DNA of 32,457 bases, from IMG/VR virus record IMGVR_UViG_3300046010_004118, positions 1 through 32,457 of that record; one strand, given 5' to 3'. The notes under the pieces are model-generated. The model saw only the letters and a list, made by a program, of their open reading frames with translations. It made no database searches and was not told where the DNA came from. Made by a program: the position numbers and the translations under genes. Shown here piece by piece: positions 7,228 through 13,735 of the stretch (its first letter is position 1; the number at the start of each line of letters is the position of its first letter). Source of the DNA: a virus.

Positions 7228-7409
7228 TCATTGTAGTATTGTTCTGGTGTTCCATGGAATAATGCATCTCTTGCATCTATTATTTGATTCTCAAATATTT
7301 TATCTGCTCTTTCAACTATATCTTCAGGAACTCCCTCATGGAAATATCCATTATTAAATAGTTGTTGTACTAACCATTCTACTGCTGTTAACTGTTTTTC
7401 TTTTTTCAT
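7209..7409 (-). CDS. EQYYNET-family small protein, paralog 1
   Basis: 66 residues. N-terminal helix with LTAVEWLVQQLF, a middle acidic helix, and C-terminus PEQYYNETFKSE. I recall this TAVEW...EQYYNET layout as a widespread small family in Bacteroidetes phages with no known function. Two further relatives follow at 7411-7614 and 7755-7949. Starts in repeat copy 3 and ends in copy 2, with stop and next start arranged as TAGAATG. Confidence 0.75.
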   Translation of the reverse strand: MKKEKQLTAVEWLVQQLFNNGYFHEGVPEDIVERADKIFENQIIDARDALFHGTPEQYYNETFKSE

Positions 7410-7429
7410 TCTATTCTGATTTAAAGGTT
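7407..7429 (-). repeat. Junction repeat, copy 3
   Basis: Same 23 bases as copies 1, 2 and 4. Ends the 67-residue gene (TFKSE, TAG) and starts the 66-residue gene. Confidence 0.9.
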
Positions 7430-7614
7430 TCTAAATTCATATATCCATCAAAGTCTAAAATTTTCATATCTTCTCTGTCACATCTAATTGCAAATTCTGC
7501 ATATTCTTGTGCTTGTTTGGATTCCATTTCTTTGGCTTCTTCAAAATCTTTCTGATTAAAACCAATTCCTCTTTGAATAAGTCTTAATTTAAATAACTCT
7601 ACTGCTGTTTTCAT
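7411..7614 (-). CDS. EQYYNET-family-like small protein, paralog 2 (diverged)
   Basis: 67 residues. Opens with MKTAVELFKLRLIQRGIGF, has the family's acidic EEAKEMESKQAQEYA helix, but the C-terminal EQYYNE is replaced by DGYMNLE before the shared TFKSE end. The shared end is encoded by the junction repeat rather than by family descent alone. Starts in repeat copy 4, ends in copy 3. Confidence 0.7.
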   Translation of the reverse strand: MKTAVELFKLRLIQRGIGFNQKDFEEAKEMESKQAQEYAEFAIRCDREDMKILDFDGYMNLETFKSE

Positions 7615-7634
7615 TCTATTCTGATTTAAAGGTT
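7612..7634 (-). repeat. Junction repeat, copy 4
   Basis: Same 23 bases as copies 1-3. Ends the 45-residue gene (TFKSE, TAG) and starts the 67-residue gene. Confidence 0.9.
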
Positions 7635-7753
7635 ACTTTTAATTTAATAGTCCAAGTTTTTCTTAGCCAACCAAGAAAAAATTCAGAACATCCATCAGCA
7701 TACTTTGTATATGCTAACATAGGGAATATTAACCATGTTTTATCTTCTTTCAT
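7616..7753 (-). CDS. 45-residue protein with WLIFPMLAY...GWLRKTW motifs
   Basis: Starts at the ATG of repeat copy 5 (7753), not at the longer in-frame position 7834, whose extra residues merely translate the repeat in the wrong frame. The sequence contains WLIFPMLAYTKY, GCSEFFLGWL and RKTWTIKLK, an aromatic-rich pattern I associate with tiny proteins accompanying the EQYYNET family. It is unrelated to its neighbours, yet ends in the same TFKSE. Function unknown. Confidence 0.6.
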   Translation of the reverse strand: MKEDKTWLIFPMLAYTKYADGCSEFFLGWLRKTWTIKLKVTFKSE

Positions 7754-7773
7754 TCTATTCTGATTTAAATGTT
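7751..7773 (-). repeat. Junction repeat, copy 5 (one mismatch)
   Basis: Differs from the other copies at one base (AAATGTT for AAAGGTT on the plus strand). Ends the 64-residue gene and starts the 45-residue gene. Confidence 0.88.
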
Positions 7774-7949
7774 TCGTTGTAGTATTGTTCTGAAGTTCTA
7801 ATTTGTTTAGATACAAAATGTAGTTCACCATCACAATAAGATTTTCTTATCTGCTCTTTCTCCATTTCTTTGGCTATTTGAATATCCTTTAAAGTAATAC
7901 AACTTTTTTTTACAAATTGATCAAATAACCATTCTACTGCTGTTTTCAT
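7755..7949 (-). CDS. EQYYNET-family small protein, paralog 3
   Basis: 64 residues from the ATG at 7949 (MKTAVEWLFDQFVKK); a reading from 7970 adds seven unlikely residues that overlap the upstream small gene. It carries the family's AKEMEKEQIRKSYCDGE centre and the SEQYYNETFKSE end. First member of the repeat-linked array in transcription order and the only one whose start is not made by a repeat copy. Confidence 0.75.
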   Translation of the reverse strand: MKTAVEWLFDQFVKKSCITLKDIQIAKEMEKEQIRKSYCDGELHFVSKQIRTSEQYYNETFKSE

Positions 7950-7950
7950 A

Positions 7951-8043
7951 TCATGAATATTTAGTAACATAAATCAATGCATCCAATGCTATGCATACCT
8001 GTTGGACTTTCTTTCTTTGTTTTGTTGTTAGTTTATTTTCCAT
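7951..8043 (-). CDS. 30-residue peptide gene (hidden)
   Basis: Starts in the final codons of the primase-helicase gene (overlapping its stop by 11 nt) and ends one base before the next ATG (TGAT ATG-type spacing). The peptide opens MENKLTTKQRKKVQQVCIAL and ends VTKYS; a basic helix followed by a hydrophobic one. Tight packing on both sides supports expression; no family recognised. Confidence 0.45.
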   Translation of the reverse strand: MENKLTTKQRKKVQQVCIALDALIYVTKYS

Positions 8044-10270
8044 CTTTCTCTAATTTATTTATCCAATTAATAACTGTTCTTCTGCTCACCTGAAGGATTT
8101 CAGATGCTGTTGTCCTGTTAAGCTCTGGATCTGATTGATACATTGCCATAAAATGGTCAAATTTACTTGCTCCATTTGTAGCTAATTTTCTCAAATCAGC
8201 TTTCTCTTGAGCATCTTTCTTTACAAGTTTACTCATATTGACAAAGTAATCACTTAACTTCTCAGCTCTTATCATTGCCTCTTTGCAAATTTGAAGAGCA
8301 TTAACATCATCATGTTCTGAGCTCATCAATATGTTCAACATCATTGCAAATCTTGGAATGTAGCTCTTTTGTTTTGGCAACATTGATTTCATGTATTCAT
8401 TCTCATCATCTGAGTTTTGCATATCAGATATCTTGTCATGAATTCGAATCCACTCATCATTGGCCTCATGTGAGAATCTTGCAACTTGTGGTAAAATTTC
8501 ACCTTTCTCATCTGTTATAAAAAAATTCTTTGCAAGTGATTCCTTGAGTCTGATTAAGAAATTTTCATACCAGCATAAAATATCATAATTCATTACATTG
8601 GTATTGTACTTATCAACACTGAGCTCTGGATATGATATCAGAATCCTGTCAATGAATCCATTCTCTTTGTTGGCTCCAGTTGCAAATTGTTCAAAGATAT
8701 CTGGCTGAATACCTCCAATGACAGGAATGAATGGCTTGTCAACAAATGCACTCTTTGATGTTTTACGATTCAATGAAATGCTCTGACCATTCCAAGATGA
8801 TAGCCAGAATTCCAAATCTGATCCAGCTCTGTACTTATTCATATCTTTAAACCAACCAGCGAGCTCATCCTTGAATACTCCAATGCAATTAGGATTAGTC
8901 TCATGCAAATCAATCAAGGCCTCAAGAGTAATATCACCAACAATGAATTGCTCTGATTTTGGTTTAATAATCTCCTCAGCATATTTCTTGGCATCCTTAT
9001 CAAGCCTTTCATATTCCACATACTTAGCATATGACTTTTGAAATTCCTTTTGCTTTCTAATGTTAAGCTTTTGAAGAGGAAAGATGATCTGATTCAATGA
9101 TGGCGTTTTACCTATTCCTGGCTTTCCAACAACCGCAAGCCACAATGTTGCTGTCTCTCTCCATCCTGGCTTTATCTCAACAATAAATGAGTTGCCAATA
9201 CAAACTGACAATGACCAAAGAAATGCACATCCCATGTAATCAATGGACAATCCAAGAGTCTCAGAGCTCTCAATGATATATTGTTGAATCTCTTTACTGA
9301 ATATCTCAATAGGAAATTGAACTCTCTCAATATTAATCTTTGGCTCAATTTGTTTAACCTTTAATTTTTTCTCAAGTCTTGCTCCAAATCCATCAGAATA
9401 AATTGCCTTAGCTGATGCATTGAAATCACCATTGTGATATCTCCAGGTGTATGCAATGAATGGTGTAATCAATTGCTCATGTGGATATATTGATCCTGTT
9501 GAGAATAGATACATACATCCACTATTTTTATAGACATATCCTGAATGCGGAGATGTGCCTCCATTCCTCTTGATGATATCCTTATCATGAGTCTTTGATA
9601 CAATCTGAAAGTCATCTGATATGATATCCCAGATGGATGTTCTTTGATTGTAATCCTCCCAAGGAGTCAATGTTGATTCATAAACCTCCTTAACTTGCTG
9701 TTGTAATGGCTCATCACCAGTGTAGTTGTAAGTTTTACAGATTGTCCAAAGTATTTCCTTATCCTTATCAGATATCTCCTTTACATCAAGATATGTCAAC
9801 AGATTGATATTGTTTGAATACACAACACAATAGCCACCAACACCTCTTGATTCAATCACTGCCTCAGAATGTCCTTTGAGTTTTGCAATTTTCTGATTGC
9901 CATTGACATTGTTTGTCTTGTAAAGGATATGATATCCTTGATTGACTGTCTTGTATATTATAAACTTGAAATCAAAGTCATCAATATTATCTCTGAGCAA
10001 CTGGAGGAATTCATTCCAAAAGTCATTTTGTTCTTTTAGAGTTGCAAATATTTTGAGATCAACATCAATACATTCAATCCCATTGTATCCAGTGACTAAT
10101 CCAACATAATGAGCTTTTGGTGAATTGTACTTTTGTTCAAACTCTTCTTTTGTATATGCTTTATTTTGGCATTCCTTCCAGGATCCAATTGGTATTTTCT
10201 TATCATCAGATACAATCAAAGAGTATCCTGAATCAATTAATCTTTTGGCATAAGTTAGTGGTATTTTCAT
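8033..10270 (-). CDS. Prim-pol / DUF3987 primase-helicase replication protein
   Basis: 745 residues in three parts. Residues 1 to about 180 resemble a bifunctional primase-polymerase domain: CIDVDLK supplies the metal-binding D-x-D, and QGYHILYK supplies the conserved histidine strand. Residues about 310-650 match the DUF3987 helicase-like domain, with Walker A GKPGIGKTPS and Walker B-like GVFKDELAGWF, then PFIPVIGGIQPD and NGFIDRIL. The last 30 residues (TASEILQVSRRTVINWINKL) form an HTH. It would prime and unwind DNA at the phage origin. The iteron-rich gap directly upstream (10424-10600) is the natural place for that origin. Only 6 CpG in 2,238 bases by hand count. Confidence 0.85.
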   Translation of the reverse strand: MKIPLTYAKRLIDSGYSLIVSDDKKIPIGSWKECQNKAYTKEEFEQKYNSPKAHYVGLVTGYNGIECIDVDLKIFATLKEQNDFWNEFLQLLRDNIDDFDFKFIIYKTVNQGYHILYKTNNVNGNQKIAKLKGHSEAVIESRGVGGYCVVYSNNINLLTYLDVKEISDKDKEILWTICKTYNYTGDEPLQQQVKEVYESTLTPWEDYNQRTSIWDIISDDFQIVSKTHDKDIIKRNGGTSPHSGYVYKNSGCMYLFSTGSIYPHEQLITPFIAYTWRYHNGDFNASAKAIYSDGFGARLEKKLKVKQIEPKINIERVQFPIEIFSKEIQQYIIESSETLGLSIDYMGCAFLWSLSVCIGNSFIVEIKPGWRETATLWLAVVGKPGIGKTPSLNQIIFPLQKLNIRKQKEFQKSYAKYVEYERLDKDAKKYAEEIIKPKSEQFIVGDITLEALIDLHETNPNCIGVFKDELAGWFKDMNKYRAGSDLEFWLSSWNGQSISLNRKTSKSAFVDKPFIPVIGGIQPDIFEQFATGANKENGFIDRILISYPELSVDKYNTNVMNYDILCWYENFLIRLKESLAKNFFITDEKGEILPQVARFSHEANDEWIRIHDKISDMQNSDDENEYMKSMLPKQKSYIPRFAMMLNILMSSEHDDVNALQICKEAMIRAEKLSDYFVNMSKLVKKDAQEKADLRKLATNGASKFDHFMAMYQSDPELNRTTASEILQVSRRTVINWINKLEKDGK

Positions 10271-10307
10271 TATCGTAAAAAGAAAATTGCCCCACCAAAT
10301 CCACAGG

Positions 10308-10363
10308 ATCTCACTACTGTTTCATTGATGAGGCAAAAAATATCTTTGTTAATTTGTGAGATC
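10308..10363 (-). other. Inverted repeat in the primase-helicase leader
   Basis: GATCTCAC (10308-10315) and GTGAGATC (10356-10363) are perfect partners with a 40-nt loop. It lies between the candidate promoter at 10370-10377 and the gene start at 10270, so it would be in the 5' untranslated RNA. There is no T-run after it, so it is not a standard terminator. It may be a structured leader or a protein-binding site. Confidence 0.4.
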
Positions 10364-10369
10364 ATTCTG

Positions 10370-10377
10370 CAAATATA
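10370..10377 (-). promoter_or_regulatory. Candidate -7 box for the primase-helicase gene
   Basis: Reads TATATTTG on the minus strand, a perfect TANNTTTG. No clear TTTG lies 19-21 nt upstream. It would give a leader of roughly 90 nt containing the inverted repeat at 10308-10363. A/T-rich surroundings make chance matches possible. Confidence 0.3.
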
Positions 10378-10423
10378 TAAAAAATTCTTTATTTGATACA
10401 TTGTATTAATTTTTATTGTTACT

Positions 10424-10600
10424 GTGAAATTTCACACCTAATTTCACACCTAATTTCACACCATTTTTCTAAGTACAATAGGCATTTCATAGGCTTACTG
10501 TGAAAATTTCACACTTTTAGAAAAAAATAGTTTTTAAATTTCATTTTATTTTTTAAATTTTTAGGTGTGAAGGCAATTTCACAGTTCACAGTTCACACCT
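10424..10600. other. Iteron cluster; candidate replication origin or operator region
   Basis: Non-coding gap (10271-10601). It starts with the perfect palindrome GTGAAATTTCAC (10424-10435), which runs into three 12-bp tandem copies of TTTCACACC plus spacer (10430-10438, 10442-10450, 10454-10462). A second near-palindrome GTGAAAATTTCAC lies at 10500-10512. The far side has an inverted GGTGTGAA (10564-10571), and three more TTCACA units at 7-bp spacing before 10599. A long A/T stretch (10515-10563) separates the two groups, like a DNA-unwinding element. The flanks encode a DnaA-domain-IV-like protein and the primase-helicase. Confidence 0.6.
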
Positions 10601-10601
10601 T

Positions 10602-10967
10602 TTAATATCCTCCAGCCATGATTTTCTCCTTAATCATCCTCAATTGAGTAGTGTTATGGCAGTTCATCACATCATCAAAGATAGAATCCTTTTGCAGCTC
10701 AACAATTGGTTTAAATATCAGGTCATAATGCTTGATATGCCTCATGTAAATCTTATCTTTTTGATAGAATGAATCATGAACTTTCAGAGCATTAATGATG
10801 CTGGCATGAGTCCTGTTGAATAATCTTCCAATCTTTGAAAGATGCCAGCCTTCCTCTCTGAGTATTGAATAAAGATAAGCTCTCTTGTATACCTTGTCTC
10901 TGTATCTATCAGCAAGATGGAGATCATCCTGGATCATTAGTTCTTTTACTTGTTGTATTATGTCCAT
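10602..10967 (-). CDS. DnaA-domain-IV-like DNA-binding protein
   Basis: 121 residues. The centre RAYLYSILREEGWHLSKIGR and the following LFNRTHASIINALK match the layout of the DnaA C-terminal DNA-binding domain (helix, basic loop, IG-x-x-F, then R-T/D-H-x-x-I-x-x-A). No AAA+ part is present, so it binds DNA without being a full initiator. It is encoded beside the iteron cluster and may be the origin-recognition protein. Its start lies 44 nt inside the upstream HTH gene. Confidence 0.65.
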   Translation of the reverse strand: MDIIQQVKELMIQDDLHLADRYRDKVYKRAYLYSILREEGWHLSKIGRLFNRTHASIINALKVHDSFYQKDKIYMRHIKHYDLIFKPIVELQKDSIFDDVMNCHNTTQLRMIKEKIMAGGY

Positions 10968-11151
10968 TTAAAAAATATTTATTGTGTGAATCTTTATTGA
11001 TCTGGTATCCTAATGCTTTGAACAAATTAAAGTATCGGTAAACTCTTCTATCTGAGACATTTAGATATCTTGCAATGGTTGATATCTGCCTTGATTTTTG
11101 TTGCATCAGCTGAATCAACTTGATACATCTGTACATCTTGAGCTGATTCAT
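10924..11151 (-). CDS. Small winged-HTH-like regulator
   Basis: 75 residues. MYRCIKLIQLMQQKSRQIST leads into IARYLNVSDRRVYRYFNLFK, a DeoR/HTH_11-like helix-turn-helix with a possible wing (YQINKDSHNKYFL). The C-terminal tail is encoded over the start of the DnaA-IV-like gene. The ATG overlaps the stop of the upstream 59-residue gene (ATGA). Probably an early regulator. Confidence 0.6.
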   Translation of the reverse strand: MNQLKMYRCIKLIQLMQQKSRQISTIARYLNVSDRRVYRYFNLFKALGYQINKDSHNKYFLNGHNTTSKRTNDPG

Positions 11152-11327
11152 ATTTCCTCAACTTTATATCCATGATCAATGTACCATTTCAATGTATCTC
11201 TCTCCTCATCTTGATACTTTGGATCAAACAAACATTGATTCTCATCCATTAGACAGTCGCACCAGTATCCACCTTCCTCTTCCATTTCATCCTTTAACCA
11301 AACTCTATATTTTTTTTGTTCCGACAT
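11148..11327 (-). CDS. 59-residue acidic protein (hidden gene)
   Basis: Begins MSEQKKYRVWLKDEMEEEGG and continues with WCDCLMDENQCLFDPKYQD, then DTLKWYIDHGYKVEEI. It is too short for usual cut-offs but is packed tightly: it starts 23 nt inside the end of the two-HTH gene and its stop overlaps the next ATG. Three cysteines (C-x-C and one more) could bind metal. It fills what would otherwise be an unexplained gap of about 150 bp. No family recognised. Confidence 0.6.
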   Translation of the reverse strand: MSEQKKYRVWLKDEMEEEGGYWCDCLMDENQCLFDPKYQDEERDTLKWYIDHGYKVEEI

Positions 11328-11724
11328 AGCTCAAAATTTCATTGTTATATTTCTTTTTTGCACCCTGGAATAAATGCTTCCAACTTTTACCAGTACAAAT
11401 ATTTGAAACGGTTGACTGATCAATATCAAATAAATTTGCAATACTTTTCTGAGTCATTCCATATTTTAATCTCATGACCATTATTCTTTTTACAGATAGA
11501 TTGCTGAGCTTAGTAAAATTACAATCATGCTCAATTGATCCAGTTCCTCTTTTTTTATTATCAGTTTTGACATCTCTAACCAATCTGCAAATGGTTGTCA
11601 TTGTTACATTGAATTCATGTGCTAATTCTTTCATTTTTACTTTTGATGATCCATATCTTTTTTGGATATCTTTAACTTGATGAATGTCAAGCTTTGCTGC
11701 ATTGCTGTATCTTCCTTCTTTCAT
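11305..11724 (-). CDS. Two-HTH DNA-binding protein
   Basis: 139 residues with two helix-turn-helix units: VKMKELAHEFNVTMTTICRL near residues 29-48 and MTQKSIANLFDIDQSTVSNI near 89-108, the second followed by CTGKSWKHL. The second unit with its GK-x-W-K-H end resembles the DNA-binding tail of phage HNH proteins, but no nuclease domain is present. Likely a regulator or DNA organiser of the early region. Confidence 0.6.
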   Translation of the reverse strand: MKEGRYSNAAKLDIHQVKDIQKRYGSSKVKMKELAHEFNVTMTTICRLVRDVKTDNKKRGTGSIEHDCNFTKLSNLSVKRIMVMRLKYGMTQKSIANLFDIDQSTVSNICTGKSWKHLFQGAKKKYNNEILSYVGTKKI

Positions 11725-11736
11725 ATCTTCTCAACT

Positions 11737-11952
11737 TTAATGATTAACGGAGGCCACATGTCCATCTTCTTGATTGCATCCTCTGGACTGTTGGCTTGAA
11801 TTGTTTTCTGTTGGATTGTCCACTTGACATCCTTGACTTTGTAAGTTACTTTGAAATTCTTCATCTCTTTTTGCTCTTAAATAATTGTTAAATAAATCCA
11901 TGTTGAATCTTCCAGCTCTCTGCCAGTAGTATTCATAATATGCTATGCTCAT
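11737..11952 (-). CDS. Small early protein, 71 residues, unknown
   Basis: An aromatic N-terminus (MSIAYYEYYWQRAGRF) is followed by a helix and a low-complexity Q/N/S-rich tail with two cysteines. The ATG overlaps the stop of the upstream gene (ATGA), which supports the call. No family recognised; composition suggests a disordered C-terminal half. Confidence 0.5.
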   Translation of the reverse strand: MSIAYYEYYWQRAGRFNMDLFNNYLRAKRDEEFQSNLQSQGCQVDNPTENNSSQQSRGCNQEDGHVASVNH

Positions 11953-12218
11953 AATAATTTTTTTAATTTATAAGCTTTCAGTCTTCCAATGGCTCTTGCA
12001 TAGGTATCAACCTTGTTGTCATACTTATCAGCCAGTTCATTCAAATAGCATCTTCTCAGCTCAGGAATCAACCTTTGATGGATCTTCATTTTCTGTTGGA
12101 ATCCATAGATCATATCATTAATTGATTCAATAAATTCTCTTTTCTCTTCATAGTTACTGATTGAATCAACGTAACCTGAACCATGACAATAGTGGCATTC
12201 TTGAATAAAACTTTCCAT
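11949..12218 (-). CDS. Small protein with CxxCxGxG zinc-knuckle half-site
   Basis: 89 residues. Residues 8-16 read CHYCHGSGY, one CxxCxGxG unit as in DnaJ-type zinc domains; only one unit is present, so zinc binding would need dimerisation. The remainder is predicted helical and basic toward the end (RLKAYKLKKLL). It starts 3 nt after the 24-residue membrane peptide. Function unknown. Confidence 0.55.
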   Translation of the reverse strand: MESFIQECHYCHGSGYVDSISNYEEKREFIESINDMIYGFQQKMKIHQRLIPELRRCYLNELADKYDNKVDTYARAIGRLKAYKLKKLL

Positions 12219-12221
12219 GAC

Positions 12222-12296
12222 TTACTTTTTAAGGTTAATAATTTTTAAAGTTGCAACAAAGCTGTAAAGCAGTAATAAATAGATAAATGTTCCCAT
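12222..12296 (-). CDS. 24-residue hydrophobic peptide (hidden)
   Basis: Reads MGTFIYLLLLYSFVATLKII then NLKK: one probable membrane helix with a basic end. It is the first frame after the early promoter (about 14 nt of leader) and ends 3 nt before the next ATG. Position and hydrophobicity support a real leader-type membrane peptide. It could also act mainly to couple translation of the next gene. Confidence 0.45.
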   Translation of the reverse strand: MGTFIYLLLLYSFVATLKIINLKK

Positions 12297-12317
12297 GTTT
12301 TTTGTTTTAGTGTTGAA

Positions 12318-12347
12318 CAAATTTAATAACTATTTTCACTTATGAAA
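12318..12347 (-). promoter_or_regulatory. Early operon promoter, Bacteroidetes type
   Basis: The minus strand has TAAATTTG (12325-12318), a perfect TANNTTTG -7 box, with TTTC (12347-12344) 18 nt upstream in place of the -33 TTTG. It lies just beyond the late-operon terminator and before the first gene of the early unit. Confidence 0.5.
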
Positions 12348-12379
12348 TAATTTTAACATATTTTAACAAATGAAGGAAT

Positions 12380-12408
12380 AAAAAAAGGGAATGATTTTCA
12401 CCACTCCC
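12380..12408 (-). terminator. Terminator of the late operon
   Basis: On the minus strand, GGGAGTGG (12408-12401) and TCATTCCC form about eight pairs, including G-T wobbles, around a TGAAAA-type loop, followed by seven T (12386-12380). It sits after the last lysis-region gene and before the early promoter. The rest of the 12297-12451 gap holds only the promoter. Confidence 0.75.
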
Positions 12409-12451
12409 TCTCTTTTGTTAACTAAAAAATAATTATGCGTTGTAAATATAG

Positions 12452-12733
12452 TTATTTTCTGAATCTCTTCACTAAAAACTTTGCTATTTTTCCAATCAAT
12501 CCAGATTGCTCATTGACATCAAGTTTAACCTCTCCTTTATCAATTGAGACATCAACCTTCTCTGTATCTATTTTCAAGCTCTTTCCTTCATTATCTTTGT
12601 GAAAGTCAACATCAACCTTTGGTGTATCAACTTTAACGTCTGTAACACCATCTTTTCTGGTTATTTTAATATCAACATTCTTTGTGTCAATGTTAATGTT
12701 AAGATTCTTTTTTGGTCTACCTGGTTTTTTCAT
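12452..12733 (-). CDS. Lysis-linked protein with AT-hook-like start and cationic amphipathic end
   Basis: 93 residues. It opens with KKPGRPKK, an AT-hook-like GRP motif. Residues about 10-75 alternate valine/isoleucine with aspartate/lysine (VDIKI, VDVDF, VDVSI), which suggests a small beta-repeat sheet. The last 17 residues (SGLIGKIAKFLVKRFRK) form a strongly cationic amphipathic helix like an antimicrobial peptide. Its ATG overlaps the lysin stop (TAATG), so it is co-translated with the lysin, and it is the last gene before the operon terminator. A membrane-disrupting lysis factor is one reading; a DNA-binding protein is the other. Confidence 0.6.
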   Translation of the reverse strand: MKKPGRPKKNLNINIDTKNVDIKITRKDGVTDVKVDTPKVDVDFHKDNEGKSLKIDTEKVDVSIDKGEVKLDVNEQSGLIGKIAKFLVKRFRK

Positions 12734-13251
12734 TATGCTTCATTTGTTGTTACTACTCCTTTTGCCTCAAGATGGATCACTCTGACATTGGCTGGCTGTG
12801 CAATCTTCCATGCTGTCCTTCTTGCTTGGCTGAGTCTTGACTTCTCAATGCGAGATACACTCACTGAATTGTTCTGGTTGCCACCTAATACATGATAGTG
12901 AGTCTTATCCTCTCCAATATAGATTCCGACATGACCTCCTCCATTCCTGGTGAATGTCAACACATCACCAAGCATTGGCACCTTAGCGACATTGCCATAC
13001 TTATTCCAGTTCAAAGCCCACAATGGATGTTTCACAACTGGCAATCCAGCTGCATGAGCACAATAAGCTACAAATAAACCACACCATGGAATCTCATCAT
13101 TGGTATAAACCTTATCAAGTCCAAGAGCTTTTGCCCAGGATAGAATGGTTGGATTGTGTTGCTTGCCAACAATCTCCTTAACACCAATGTGCTTGACTGC
13201 CTCAACTAATATCTTGGGAGCTGTTTCTTTTTTCAGCCATGCATAGCTCAT
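12733..13251 (-). CDS. Endolysin, TIGR02594-like CHAP/NlpC-P60 amidase or peptidase
   Basis: 172 residues with no signal peptide. The papain-like triad is visible: C57 in DEIPWCGLFVAYC, H107 in GGGHVGIYIG, and N125 in LGGNQNN. The lead VKHIGVKEIVGKQHNPTILS is the family's substrate-side start. It would cleave peptidoglycan at the end of infection. Encoded after two membrane-anchored coiled-coil proteins and before the cationic-tail protein, which together look like a lysis cassette. No typical holin was identified with certainty. Confidence 0.88.
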   Translation of the reverse strand: MSYAWLKKETAPKILVEAVKHIGVKEIVGKQHNPTILSWAKALGLDKVYTNDEIPWCGLFVAYCAHAAGLPVVKHPLWALNWNKYGNVAKVPMLGDVLTFTRNGGGHVGIYIGEDKTHYHVLGGNQNNSVSVSRIEKSRLSQARRTAWKIAQPANVRVIHLEAKGVVTTNEA

Positions 13252-13493
13252 ATTGAATCTCTTTGGATGTAAATGTACTTAATTTTCCTTTTGATATTCA
13301 ATAGACTGTCCACATCATGCTTGAGTATCTCAACCTTGTGATTGTTTTCCTCCTCAAGATCATGAAGATATTTCTCTGCCTCAATCCTAACTGGATCTTT
13401 CTTTGGTGTTTTATATTCATGCGTTGGCATTGGTGCCAGGATTGCAAATAATGAGCTTGCAATTGTAGCAATCAATAATACTTTATTCTCCAT
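13248..13493 (-). CDS. Membrane-anchored coiled-coil protein, spanin-like
   Basis: 81 residues from the ATG at 13493; a TTG one codon earlier is the alternative. An N-terminal hydrophobic segment (residues 4-20, VLLIATIASSLFAILAP) could be a signal or anchor, followed by a charged coiled coil (residues 35-75). There is no lipobox cysteine, so it is not a classic outer-membrane spanin. Overlaps the lysin start by 4 nt and the upstream 80-residue gene by 11 nt. Confidence 0.55.
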   Translation of the reverse strand: MENKVLLIATIASSLFAILAPMPTHEYKTPKKDPVRIEAEKYLHDLEEENNHKVEILKHDVDSLLNIKRKIKYIYIQRDSI

Positions 13494-13725
13494 CAAGTTT
13501 TTTATTTAGTTCTTTTTGAAACAAGATATCTTGCATCAGTTTTTTATCTGCCTTTCTTTCCTCATCACAATCATCAATCTTCTTTTGTTGTGTTTTGATT
13601 TCATTGTCTTTTGATGTTATGAGATATCTGCCAGTCATAATTACTATTGCAAATAAGACAAAGAATAAATAAGTAAATGGACTTTTAAGAAATGTTTTAA
13701 AATCAAGTTTGAATATTTTCTCCAT
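13483..13725 (-). CDS. Rz-like inner-membrane coiled-coil protein
   Basis: 80 residues. A short cytoplasmic start is followed by a transmembrane helix (residues 18-31, TYLFFVLFAIVIMT) and a long charged coiled coil to the end. This layout fits an inner-membrane spanin, with the following gene as a possible partner. A holin is less likely because there is a single helix and a long soluble tail. First gene of the lysis cassette. Confidence 0.55.
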   Translation of the reverse strand: MEKIFKLDFKTFLKSPFTYLFFVLFAIVIMTGRYLITSKDNEIKTQQKKIDDCDEERKADKKLMQDILFQKELNKKLDGE

Positions 13726-13735
13726 ACTTATTATG

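Noticed and set aside
6817-7773. CRISPR array
   Set aside because: The repeats are regularly placed only because genes are short; spacers are unequal (about 117-370 bp) and coding, and no cas genes are present.
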